Assembly (NCBI GenBank): GCA_007118195.1 | Contig: SKSA01000057.1 | Location: 1-5,425, forward strand | Reading direction: 5' to 3' | From: Anaerobacillus sp. | GTDB taxonomy: Bacteria; Bacillota; Bacilli; Bacillales; Anaerobacillaceae | Length of the DNA stretch: 5,425 nt | Shown: positions 1 through 5,425 of the stretch, one piece after another | Layout of the letters: each line of letters begins with the position of its first letter | Position numbering within the stretch: position 1 is the stretch's first letter | Position numbers and translations under genes: made by a program | The notes under the pieces: model-generated | The model's input: only the letters and a program-made list of their open reading frames with translations | Database searches by the model: none | Told to the model about the DNA's origin: nothing

Positions 1-39
1 AAAAGAACAAATCCGTCATACGACAACTATTACAGCTGC

Positions 40-123
40 TTAGGAAATTTTCTTTGTCGATAGCTCTTCTGCTTCTTGTGTAACTGCCCATATAAAGCCT
101 GCTAACTCCCGAGCGATAGCCTA
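40..123 (-). pseudogene. C-terminal remnant of an IS110-family transposase
   Basis: Read on the minus strand, the frame from 120 down to a TAA at 40-42 gives AIARELAGFIWAVTQEAEE followed by a short lysine-rich tail. The AIARELAGFIWA stretch matches the conserved C-terminal end of IS110/IS116/IS902 transposases (Transposase_20 region), recognised from memory of the family. The frame is closed by a TAG at 121-123, exactly where a long inverted repeat begins, and the ~300-350 upstream residues of a normal transposase, including the DEDD catalytic part, are absent: the DNA to the right is non-coding and then an unrelated gene. It is therefore an inactive scrap, about 27 codons long. The element's far end probably lies left of the window. 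Identification rests on one short but characteristic motif. Confidence 0.6.
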
Positions 124-124
124 A

Positions 125-217
125 TGGCTCCCTTCGTAATGTAGCTCTGATTTGGTTTTTTGTTTTTGCATTAGAAAGTCTAACCAAATTAACCTACGCT
201 ATTACGAGAGGGGGCCA
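125..217. repeat. Long imperfect inverted repeat, MITE-like hairpin
   Basis: The left arm starts TGGCTCCCTTCGTAAT (125-140) and the right arm ends ATTACGAGAGGGGGCCA (201-217), complementary except for one gap and two mismatches. Pairing continues inward through GTAG (141-144) with CTAC (194-197), then ATTTGGTT (150-157) with AACCAAAT (182-189), leaving a 24-base loop rich in T. Terminal GGC/GCC and long arms around a short core resemble a miniature inverted-repeat element or the abutted ends of an IS. It lies directly next to the stop that ends the IS110 frame, so it may have interrupted that gene. No clear target-site duplication is visible, so its nature stays open. Confidence 0.5.
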
Positions 218-275
218 GTTTTGTTCATGATAACTTATTTGGCAAAAGTGGAAGTGAAATCTGTTGATTTTAAGG

Positions 276-349
276 AAATAAGGGTTCCTGGTGTCCGCCA
301 AACTGCAGAAACTCAACAAATCTATAAAATAAGGTCTTTCCTGTCCGCA
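276..349 (+). repeat. Pair of direct repeats ending in TGTCCGC
   Basis: Two copies of a ~24-base unit lie 51 bases apart, at 276-299 and 327-349. Each begins AAATAAGG, has a variable centre (GTTCCTGG and TCTTTCC), and ends TGTCCGC. Similar spaced repeats occur at ends of insertion sequences as subterminal binding sites. Here they sit beside a transposase scrap, so an IS-end origin is a reasonable inference but is not shown. With only two copies and no conserved spacer length set, this is not a CRISPR array. Confidence 0.45.
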
Positions 350-376
350 TAATATGGGGGGAGGGCGAAGTGTTGG

Positions 377-543
377 GCAACTATATTAATTTTGATCGAT
401 GTGATCGGAAACGTGGGATTTCTCTGTAGTTTTTTATTTAACATTGAACCATAGGTCAATGAATTTCATAATTCATTATTCTCGCCACTAAGATCAATAT
501 ATAGTTGCGTGATGTGGCTCATTTTTGGTGATTATGAAATTCA
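377..543. repeat. Two interleaved inverted-repeat pairs
   Basis: Pair A is GCAACTATAT (377-386) plus TTGATC (392-397), complementary to GATCAA (492-497) plus ATATAGTTGC (499-508). Pair B is a perfect 13-base match, TGAATTTCATAAT (460-472) with ATTATGAAATTCA (531-543). A small inner stem, GCCAC (484-488) with GTGGC (514-518), fits inside B. The order A-B-A'-B' means both long stems cannot form as simple nested hairpins. B lies 19 bases downstream of the minus-strand gene's stop but has neither a GC-rich stem nor a T-run, so it does not look like a terminator. Confidence 0.5.
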
Positions 544-562
544 CTCAGGTAAATAGTTTATT

Positions 563-1090
563 TTATATTGTATTAGCAATTTCCACGAGTATTTCAGCTG
601 TTATTTTATCGGAAATGGAGCTAGGATGACTTAAAAAGTATTGCCAGTTTCCTTTTTCGAAAATTAGACCATTGAATGACTCAAATTCAAGATATTTAGC
701 TTCACTTCCATCCTTCAACTTAAAACTGTTGATCACATACTTAGCTGGAATATTAAGTTTGCAATCAATATGTTTTACATTAATCATATAATGATTTTTT
801 CCCATATGCTCATTTATAAATTCAACTTCAAAGCTGTCGTTCAATTCTCCTTCTAAGTCATTAAACCTACCAAAATAATGAGTAAATTCAACAGGTGGTA
901 CACGTAACGGCAGAACTAACCCTTCACCAAAATGTTGTTTAAAGTCATCTAATGCCTCCCCTAATGTTTTATAGCCAATTTCGATATAGCTATCTTCAAA
1001 CGGTCGTGTTTGTTCAGGAGTATTTGCATAACTTGTTACAGCATTAGTAGAAATCAGTAGACATACTAATAGAAAATTTTTCAATTTCAT
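563..1090 (-). CDS. Secreted protein, DUF4367-like
   Basis: This encodes 175 residues. The start is ATG at 1088-1090, because a GGAGG (1098-1102) stands 7 bases before it; the longer frame from 1126 would begin inside the promoter. The N-terminus is a classic signal peptide: positive MKLK, a hydrophobic core (residues 6-13), then a signal peptidase I site SYA/NT after residue 22. There is no lipobox, so the mature ~153-residue protein should be released or wall-associated. The mature part has an LxDGxEAxYLE-like segment and ends with ISDKITAEILVEIANTI, which recalls the end of DUF4367 domains found in Bacillus lipoproteins and anti-sigma-type proteins. That match is from memory and weak. There are no catalytic motifs. 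It is monocistronic and divergent from the serine hydrolase gene. Function unknown. Confidence 0.8.
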   Translation of the reverse strand: MKLKNFLLVCLLISTNAVTSYANTPEQTRPFEDSYIEIGYKTLGEALDDFKQHFGEGLVLPLRVPPVEFTHYFGRFNDLEGELNDSFEVEFINEHMGKNHYMINVKHIDCKLNIPAKYVINSFKLKDGSEAKYLEFESFNGLIFEKGNWQYFLSHPSSISDKITAEILVEIANTI

Positions 1091-1097
1091 AATAAAT

Positions 1098-1102
1098 CCT
1101 CC
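1098..1102 (-). promoter_or_regulatory. Ribosome binding site fixing the start at 1090
   Basis: GGAGG on the minus strand, 7 bases before ATG at 1090. No such site precedes the upstream ATG at 1126. Confidence 0.85.
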
Positions 1103-1110
1103 AGTTTTTA

Positions 1111-1138
1111 AGTATAGTTTTTTCATTCTATTTGTGAA
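1111..1138 (-). promoter_or_regulatory. Sigma-A-like promoter for the secreted-protein gene
   Basis: On the minus strand a -35 box TTCACA (1138-1133, 5 of 6 to consensus) and a -10 box TATACT (1116-1111, 5 of 6) are separated by 16 bases. Transcription would begin near 1104, leaving a leader of only about 14 bases that still contains the whole GGAGG. This also rules out the ATG at 1126, which falls between the two boxes. Confidence 0.55.
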
Positions 1139-1285
1139 TATTCAATATTTATAAAAAGGTAATTTCTCTAATTTAGTCGAATTATAGATTTCAGGAGGTA
1201 ACAAAGACTTTTTTAAAGAAAAATTTCAAATAAATTTACGGGGCAATTACATAGATTAGGAAGCTATTTTAAAATCTGATCATAA

Positions 1286-1292
1286 GTGGAGG
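1286..1292 (+). promoter_or_regulatory. Ribosome binding site fixing the start at 1301
   Basis: GTGGAGG ends 8 bases before ATG at 1301. Its first three bases form the GTG that an automatic caller would take as the start. A second in-frame ATG at 1304 is possible but is spaced slightly worse. Confidence 0.85.
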
Positions 1293-1300
1293 TAACGGTT

Positions 1301-2365
1301 ATGATGAAAATAAAAGAAGACTTGCTGAATGAGTGTTTAAAAGAAATTATTAACAAAAAAAATGTTTTTAGTGCAGTACTTCGTGTTGAAAGTGGTGATC
1401 ATTCATTCTCGTGGACAGGGGCAGCGGGCGAGATGCAAAAAGATAGCCAATACTTTATTGCCAGCGTCACAAAACTGTATGTTACGGCAATTGTCATGCG
1501 TCTTATCGAGGAAGGAAAATTAAAGCTGGATGATCATATCGCCAAATATTTTCCTAGTGAATTTATGCAAGGACTTCATGTGCTCAAAGGAGTCGAATAT
1601 TCGAATGAAATCACGATTAAACATCTAATTTCTAATACCTCTGGGTTACCTGATTACTTCTTTCATAAACAAGCTAATGGAAAAACAGCTGCTTCACTTT
1701 TACTCGAAGGTAATGATCAATCATGGGATCTAGAAACAACTATTCAAACTGTAAAAAAACTTACCCCTAATTTTTTTCCGGGAAAGAAGGGGAAAGCGGC
1801 ATATTCGGATACTAACTATCAGCTTCTTGGTAGAATCATAGAAATCATTACTGAAAAAAACATTGACGATGTATTTAAAGAATTTCTATTTGATGAGCTT
1901 AGCTTACGTCATACGTATGTTTATAACGACACTACCGACAAAAAACCTGTATCTTTTTACTATAAATCAAAAAAACTATGGTTGCCGGATTATATGGTTT
2001 CAGTACCCGCTGAAGGAGGGATTGTTTCTACCGCAGAGGAATCAATGTTGTTTTTAAAGGAATTTTTTAGCGGACGCTTTTTCCCTAAAGAGAATATCGA
2101 AAAACTGAAAAAATGGAATTTAATCTTACCGCCACCTAGTCTTTTTTACTATGGGATAGGTTTGGAAAAGCTTTTCACGCCAAGAATTATTTCTCCGTTT
2201 AAACCAATTAAAGAGATTGTTGGGTTTTGGGGACAAACGGGTTCTTTTGCATGGTATCATCCTGATACAGACTTATACTTTTGTGGTACGACGAATCAGA
2301 TTAACGGGGCAGGGCATGCAGCTGCAGGGAAAGCAATGTTGAAAATCATAAAATCAGTTTTATAA
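1301..2365 (+). CDS. Serine hydrolase, beta-lactamase/PBP fold (class C type)
   Basis: This encodes 354 residues of the PF00144 beta-lactamase-related family (class C lactamases, DD-peptidases, esterases). The open frame reaches back to a GTG at 1286, but that GTG is part of the ribosome binding site, so ATG at 1301 is chosen. Motif 1 SxxK is SVTK, with nucleophile Ser55 and Lys58. Motif 2 is YSD at 168-170, with Tyr168; the usual Asn is Asp. Motif 3 is GQTG at 311-314, where HTG or KTG is usual. A typical HLISNTSGLPDY segment follows motif 1 (108-119). There is no signal peptide or membrane anchor, so it should be cytoplasmic, which favours an esterase or peptidase role over beta-lactam resistance. 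Substrate unknown. It probably shares a transcript with the membrane gene 68 bases downstream. Confidence 0.9.
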   Translation: MMKIKEDLLNECLKEIINKKNVFSAVLRVESGDHSFSWTGAAGEMQKDSQYFIASVTKLYVTAIVMRLIEEGKLKLDDHIAKYFPSEFMQGLHVLKGVEYSNEITIKHLISNTSGLPDYFFHKQANGKTAASLLLEGNDQSWDLETTIQTVKKLTPNFFPGKKGKAAYSDTNYQLLGRIIEIITEKNIDDVFKEFLFDELSLRHTYVYNDTTDKKPVSFYYKSKKLWLPDYMVSVPAEGGIVSTAEESMLFLKEFFSGRFFPKENIEKLKKWNLILPPPSLFYYGIGLEKLFTPRIISPFKPIKEIVGFWGQTGSFAWYHPDTDLYFCGTTNQINGAGHAAAGKAMLKIIKSVL

Positions 2366-2433
2366 GTAACAATCGTGCCGTTCAATATGAAAAAGCAATT
2401 GTAGAGGGATGATTAATTAAAGGGGGAAATTTC

Positions 2434-3159
2434 GTGTTCGTACTTGTTATTGTCCAAATCATGACAATCGCAATTCTTTTTTTATTCGGTTATTTAATCT
2501 TAAAAAAAGAGCAATACGAATTAATATCAGGCTTTGCGATGAAATCCGAAGAAGAGCAACAAGAGTTGATAAAGAAGGGCTATCCACAAGCACAAGCGAA
2601 AGGGTTAATCTGTGCCGGATATATTTTATTAGCAGGGCTTTTGCTTGAGTTAATGAATGTTCGAAATGCTATTTTAATTTCGTTACTAGTGATGACGGTG
2701 TTTTTATTTGCTTACTTACTATACATTACCAAGCTTGATGTAGAAAGAACGCGTAAAAGAAATGTCATCATCTTAATCGTAACGATGGTTTTTACGTTTG
2801 CGATCGTCGGGGGCGTTGTTTATGTTGGGGCGGGAGCAAACGAATTGACCGTATCTGATGAGTATTTACACATTAGTGGTGGCTACGGTGTTGATTGGCC
2901 ACTAGAGGAGGTCACCAACGTTGAGCTGGTTGAGCAACTTCCAAAAATACAAATGAGAATGAATGGATACTCACTTGGGCAGCGGTTAAAAGGTAGGTTT
3001 AGACTTGAAGAGTTAGGGAACGGAAGATTATTTTTGTATCGCGACCACCCGCCATTTGTTTTTATTGAAAAAGGGGAAGATTTCTTATTTAGTAATTCAA
3101 AAGATGAAGCGGTGACAATACAGTGGTATGAAACGGCTAAGTCAGCCAGCATAAAATAA
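2434..3159 (+). CDS. Four-helix membrane protein, DUF3784-like with PH-like tail
   Basis: This encodes 241 residues from a GTG start, supported by AAAGGGGG (2419-2426) 7 bases upstream. Hydrophobic helices lie near residues 3-23, 57-74, 77-98 and 110-132. Between helices 1 and 2, an ISGFAMKSEEEQQEL stretch (31-45) is characteristic of DUF3784 membrane proteins. Residues ~137-235 form a soluble tail with alternating strands and a WPLEEVTNVEL-to-GYSLG-to-GRLFLY pattern like the small bacterial PH-like domains (bPH type). The family names are from pattern memory. With an even number of helices, the tail should lie on the same side as the N-terminus. No enzyme motif is visible. It is second in a two-gene unit with the serine hydrolase and is followed by a terminator. 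Function unknown; a role in sensing or scaffolding at the membrane is only a guess. Confidence 0.82.
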   Translation: MFVLVIVQIMTIAILFLFGYLILKKEQYELISGFAMKSEEEQQELIKKGYPQAQAKGLICAGYILLAGLLLELMNVRNAILISLLVMTVFLFAYLLYITKLDVERTRKRNVIILIVTMVFTFAIVGGVVYVGAGANELTVSDEYLHISGGYGVDWPLEEVTNVELVEQLPKIQMRMNGYSLGQRLKGRFRLEELGNGRLFLYRDHPPFVFIEKGEDFLFSNSKDEAVTIQWYETAKSASIK

Positions 3160-3176
3160 AGTGGAGAAACCTTACT

Positions 3177-3218
3177 AACTAGGCCCTTTGCGATATTTGC
3201 AGTAAGCCCTAGTTTTTT
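3177..3218 (+). terminator. Rho-independent terminator of the hydrolase-membrane pair
   Basis: AACTAGGC (3177-3184) pairs with GCC-CTAGTT (3206-3214) with one bulged C. A second short stem, TTGC with GCAG, continues above an internal loop. The stem is followed by a run of six T (3213-3218), and begins 18 bases after the stop at 3159. On the minus strand the hairpin lacks a comparable T-run, so it is mainly a plus-strand terminator, though it could also slow the converging transcript. Confidence 0.7.
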
Positions 3219-3297
3219 ATATGTTCAGTTTAAAATAGGAGTTATGAAGACTACTTCTCCCAATTGACATTGAAGCTTCCTTTTGAACGATTTGCTT

Positions 3298-4533
3298 TTA
3301 TTGTGCTTTCTCAAGTATATTTTTGCTTACTGCTTCTTTTCCGTACGTTAATCTTCTCCATAACCATTCCATAGGACCGAAGTTGAATTTTTTCATCCAG
3401 AAATAGCTGTAAACTATTTGGACGGCAAAAATTCCAAACGTAATTAACAGGCCGTAAAACGGACCAATTTGTCCGAATAAACCAAATCCGTAGCTATAAT
3501 AAATAAAGGTAACCATAATCGATTGCATTAAATAGTTTGTAAGAGCCATTTTTCCGACAGGCTGTAAAAAGCGAGCGACACGAGCAAGGCGTTCTTTATT
3601 TTCAAACAGTAGTAATAGACTCATAATGTAAAAGATACTTAAAGTAGGGCCACTCATAAAAAGTCCAGCATATTGCACAAAATACCAAGGTGACTCGCCA
3701 CCATCAATCAACAATTTACCTAATGATGCTAAAATAAGCCCAGGTATTGCAATCAGTAAAGAAGTAATAGCTATTTTTTTTACCCGTGCAATATTTTCCG
3801 TTGTATTCGTAAATATTCCAGTTTTCCATAAATACATTCCGAAGAAGAACATCGTTAAAATAACACCAATAAGAAAGAAGTTACCGAAAACCATAAACGC
3901 AATGTCGTTAATTCTTTGCACAAATATTTCGCCATAACTACCTGTACTATAAACCTCAACAATTCGATTTATTTCGTTTTCAAAGGTTGCTTGCTGCTCA
4001 GGTGAAGTATTTAGTTGTACGGATGATAATAACAAAGCCATTGAAAGAAAAAATGTAATCGGAACCGCCAATGTAATAAAGGAAGCCTTTAATAAAAATT
4101 TCGGTTTCTTTGCCTTTGTTAAAAGCAATACAAAACCTAAAATCGCGTAAAAAGTAAGAATGTCACCGTGCCATATGAAGAAGATATGGATCAATCCGAA
4201 GCATAAAAGAACGAGCAGTCGTCGTTTAAAAAGCTTTTTCACGTTTACGCCCCGTCTTTCGCCCCGTTCCATAAACAATAGAAATCCAATTCCAAATAAT
4301 AAAGAAAACATCGAAATAAACTTCACTTCAGCAAACAGTAATATGAACCATTGACTAATTTGGTCAAGTACTGTGTTCGCATAACTGATGTTGGCCATTT
4401 CTGCTTGAATTGCTGCTGTTGCAAAATACTTCATATTGACTGATAAAATACCTAATAGTGCAATTGCTCGAATAATATCAAGTGTAACAATTCGCTCATT
4501 CGTTGAAGTAGGTGTAAAATTATTCAGCTTCAC
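3298..4533 (-). CDS. DUF418 (YeiB-family) polytopic membrane protein
   Basis: This encodes 411 residues. Start chosen: GTG at 4531-4533, because AAGGAGG (4543-4549) directly abuts the earlier GTG at 4540-4542 but stands 9 bases from this one. Family marks, in order: a first helix with LDIIRAIALLGILSVN (18-33); a charged KKLFKRRLLVLL turn (99-110) leading to WHGDILTFYAILGF (121-134); GKMALTNYLMQS (327-338); and the C-terminal signature GPMEWLWRRLTYG (386-398). About eight to ten hydrophobic helices are spread over the rest, with a polar loop near 173-210. Length and motifs fit complete DUF418 proteins such as YeiB of E. coli or YrkO/YxaH of B. subtilis. The family is uncharacterised or only loosely tied to transport or envelope processes. 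It diverges from the 178-residue membrane protein gene and may be co-regulated with it. Confidence 0.93.
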   Translation of the reverse strand: MKLNNFTPTSTNERIVTLDIIRAIALLGILSVNMKYFATAAIQAEMANISYANTVLDQISQWFILLFAEVKFISMFSLLFGIGFLLFMERGERRGVNVKKLFKRRLLVLLCFGLIHIFFIWHGDILTFYAILGFVLLLTKAKKPKFLLKASFITLAVPITFFLSMALLLSSVQLNTSPEQQATFENEINRIVEVYSTGSYGEIFVQRINDIAFMVFGNFFLIGVILTMFFFGMYLWKTGIFTNTTENIARVKKIAITSLLIAIPGLILASLGKLLIDGGESPWYFVQYAGLFMSGPTLSIFYIMSLLLLFENKERLARVARFLQPVGKMALTNYLMQSIMVTFIYYSYGFGLFGQIGPFYGLLITFGIFAVQIVYSYFWMKKFNFGPMEWLWRRLTYGKEAVSKNILEKAQ

Positions 4534-4542
4534 TAAATTCAC

Positions 4543-4549
4543 CCTCCTT
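4543..4549 (-). promoter_or_regulatory. Ribosome binding site fixing the start at 4533
   Basis: AAGGAGG on the minus strand. The first GTG follows with no spacer and cannot be used; the in-frame GTG at 4531-4533 lies 9 bases away. Confidence 0.75.
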
Positions 4550-4563
4550 TTTTACCAAGGATA

Positions 4564-4668
4564 ATTTTACCATTAAAAAGGGGAGATTGATGAAGAAATA
4601 TTGAAGTTTTTTTAAAATTTCAATATTTGTTTTATGGACTAATTTATTTTAGAAATCAATGGTAAAAT
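4564..4668. promoter_or_regulatory. Divergent promoter region with mirrored extended -10 boxes
   Basis: An 11-base perfect inverted repeat, ATTTTACCATT (4564-4574) and AATGGTAAAAT (4658-4668), places an extended -10 element TGGTAAAAT on each strand, pointing outward. The minus-strand copy would start transcription near 4557, just ahead of the DUF418 ribosome binding site. The plus-strand copy would start it near 4675, giving the 178-residue gene a ~110-base leader. The -35 matches are weak on both sides, as is allowed with extended -10 promoters. The same symmetry could serve as paired operator half-sites. Confidence 0.5.
4596..4628. repeat. AT-rich 15-bp hairpin between divergent genes
   Basis: AAATATTGAAGTTTT (4596-4610) pairs with AAAATTTCAATATTT (4614-4628) across a 3-base loop, with a single G-T pair. 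It lies almost centrally between the mirrored -10 boxes. A terminator makes little sense between divergent starts, so a protein-binding palindrome or a curved AT-rich upstream element is more likely. Confidence 0.55.
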
Positions 4669-4770
4669 ATGTACATGCTTATTTAGTGGGATTCATATTT
4701 AAGAACGATATGTGGAGAATGGAGTTGCACTCGTAATATTAGTAAAATGCACTAAAATAATTTTTAGTTT

Positions 4771-4776
4771 AGGAGG
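4771..4776 (+). promoter_or_regulatory. Ribosome binding site fixing the start at 4784
   Basis: AGGAGG ends 7 bases before ATG at 4784. The upstream in-frame ATG at 4712 has only a weak GGAGA partly adjoining it. Confidence 0.85.
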
Positions 4777-4783
4777 TTTGAAG

Positions 4784-5320
4784 ATGGCTAGAAAAATAGC
4801 TTTTATAGGGTTAAGGTTGCTTGCGATTTATATCTTGTTACAGTCGTTGCTTCATTTAGCGAGGGTGACGAATTATTACGTTTTACCTTTATTTTATGAT
4901 TCATTAATGCCATATAACGAAACGTGGGTAAATGTATTATTTAACCTTGCCCCATTTTTAGTTCTGTTGATTGTAAGTTTCTTACTATGGTTTTTTGCTG
5001 ATAAGTTAAGCCTGTTTCTTATGTTGCCAGATCAAAAATGCGACCAATCAGATACGCAAATAAATGCTGTTGAAATTCAATCTATCGCTTTTTCAGCAAT
5101 AGGACTATTTATCATTGTGACGACACTCCCACTTTTCATCTCGATGATTCCGAATTATATTCAAATCAATGATGTTGCCGATCATTTAATAAACCCGAAA
5201 TTGAAATACGAGTTCCGATTCGGACTCATAGAAAAGCTAGTCCAATTAAATTTGGGGATCGCTTTATTTTTCGGAAGTAGAGGGCTTGTGGGGCTTGTGA
5301 GGAAAATTAGGTCGTTTTAA
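4784..5320 (+). CDS. Small multipass membrane protein of unknown family
   Basis: This encodes 178 residues. The in-frame extension to 4712 is rejected because the strong AGGAGG is internal to it. Hydrophobic segments near residues 5-27, 53-75 and 99-123 are clear. A fourth (about 152-167) is shorter and runs into a conserved-looking basic end, FFGSRGLVGLVRKIR (162-176), a tail I have seen in small hypothetical membrane proteins of several phyla. A polar loop with DQKCDQSD (83-90) separates helices 2 and 3. There is no catalytic, transporter or lipoprotein motif. The 3' end contains a tandem 9-base repeat (GGGCTTGTG twice, 5282-5299) that encodes GLVGLV. It is transcribed divergently from the DUF418 gene. 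Function unknown. Confidence 0.8.
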   Translation: MARKIAFIGLRLLAIYILLQSLLHLARVTNYYVLPLFYDSLMPYNETWVNVLFNLAPFLVLLIVSFLLWFFADKLSLFLMLPDQKCDQSDTQINAVEIQSIAFSAIGLFIIVTTLPLFISMIPNYIQINDVADHLINPKLKYEFRFGLIEKLVQLNLGIALFFGSRGLVGLVRKIRSF

Positions 5321-5387
5321 TCTACCTTTTTTTATGAAGATGTGAGCGGTGAAGGTTCTACGGTAAACGTTTTTCCTTAATCCCCAC

Positions 5388-5415
5388 TTAACAAATACTA
5401 CAGTTGATGTATAAT
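5388..5415 (+). promoter_or_regulatory. Sigma-A-like promoter for a gene beyond the window
   Basis: TTAACA (5388-5393, 5 of 6 to the -35 consensus) and a perfect TATAAT (5410-5415) are separated by 16 bases. It faces right, and no start codon with a ribosome binding site follows before the window ends. It implies that the next gene has its own transcript. The 67 bases between the stop at 5320 and this promoter show no convincing terminator. Confidence 0.55.
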
Positions 5416-5425
5416 ATTAACTAGT

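Larger units (their letters stand above)
218..562. other. Gene-free stretch, probable mobile-element debris
   Basis: No credible gene is seen on either strand. The only open frame, 152-352 on the plus strand, lacks a ribosome binding site, runs through the hairpin and direct repeats, and resembles no family I know. The stretch holds the TGTCCGC repeats and two overlapping inverted-repeat pairs, described separately. It may be the decayed non-coding end of the IS110 element, but only the neighbouring transposase scrap points that way. Confidence 0.4.

Noticed and set aside
276..349. Possible CRISPR array
   Set aside because: There are only two imperfect copies with divergent centres, and no cas genes are nearby.
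152..352. 66-codon open frame on the plus strand
   Set aside because: It has no ribosome binding site, spans part of the hairpin and both direct repeats, and shows no recognisable protein pattern.
491..528. 18-codon minus-strand peptide frame beginning ATGAGCCAC
   Set aside because: It is very short, has no Shine-Dalgarno, and lies wholly within the inverted-repeat region.
460..543. 13-bp inverted repeat as terminator of the secreted-protein gene
   Set aside because: The stem is AT-rich with a large loop and has no T-run on the minus strand.
1863..2057. 64-codon frame inside the serine hydrolase gene
   Set aside because: It is a shifted-frame shadow of a gene with clear catalytic motifs.
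2883..3152. 89-codon antisense frame within the PH-like part of the membrane gene
   Set aside because: It is serine-rich shadow coding with no start signals, opposite a convincing gene.
4160..4354. 64-codon antisense frame inside the DUF418 gene
   Set aside because: It lies opposite a conserved family region and has no ribosome binding site.
5322..5387. Possible terminator after the last gene
   Set aside because: T-runs are present, but I found no stable stem placed before one.

Overview
The window is AT-rich DNA from a low-GC Gram-positive bacterium, most likely a member of the Bacillaceae. This rests on strong GGAGG-type ribosome binding sites 7-9 bases before nearly every start, use of GTG starts, sigma-A-like promoters, and proteins of types common in Bacillus (DUF418/YeiB, DUF3784 plus a PH-like domain, a class C beta-lactamase fold hydrolase). 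No species can be named from the sequence alone.

Layout. Positions 1-560 hold no intact gene. They look like a mobile-element scar: the last ~27 codons of an IS110-family transposase on the minus strand (40-123), a ~93-base imperfect hairpin directly against it (125-217), two direct repeats ending in TGTCCGC (276-299 and 327-349), and interleaved inverted repeats (377-543). Next is a single minus-strand gene for a small secreted protein (563-1090) with its own promoter. It diverges from a plus-strand pair: a cytoplasmic-looking serine hydrolase of the beta-lactamase/PBP fold (1301-2365) and, 68 bases later, a four-helix membrane protein with DUF3784-like and PH-like parts (2434-3159). A rho-independent terminator (3177-3218) closes that pair. 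A minus-strand DUF418 polytopic membrane protein (3298-4533) converges on the terminator. It is transcribed divergently from a 178-residue multipass membrane protein of unknown family (4784-5320); the ~250-base gap between them carries mirror-image extended -10 elements and a 15-bp AT-rich hairpin. The right edge holds a good promoter (5388-5415) for a gene outside the window.

How it works together. Nothing here forms a recognisable pathway or defence system. Three of the five intact genes encode polytopic membrane proteins and one a secreted protein, so the block looks like ordinary Bacillus envelope-related accessory genes next to an IS scar. Four of the five coding starts are moved inward from the longest open frame because the Shine-Dalgarno or promoter sequence demands it. 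The parts most worth a second look are the left 560 bases and the divergent promoter at 4564-4668.
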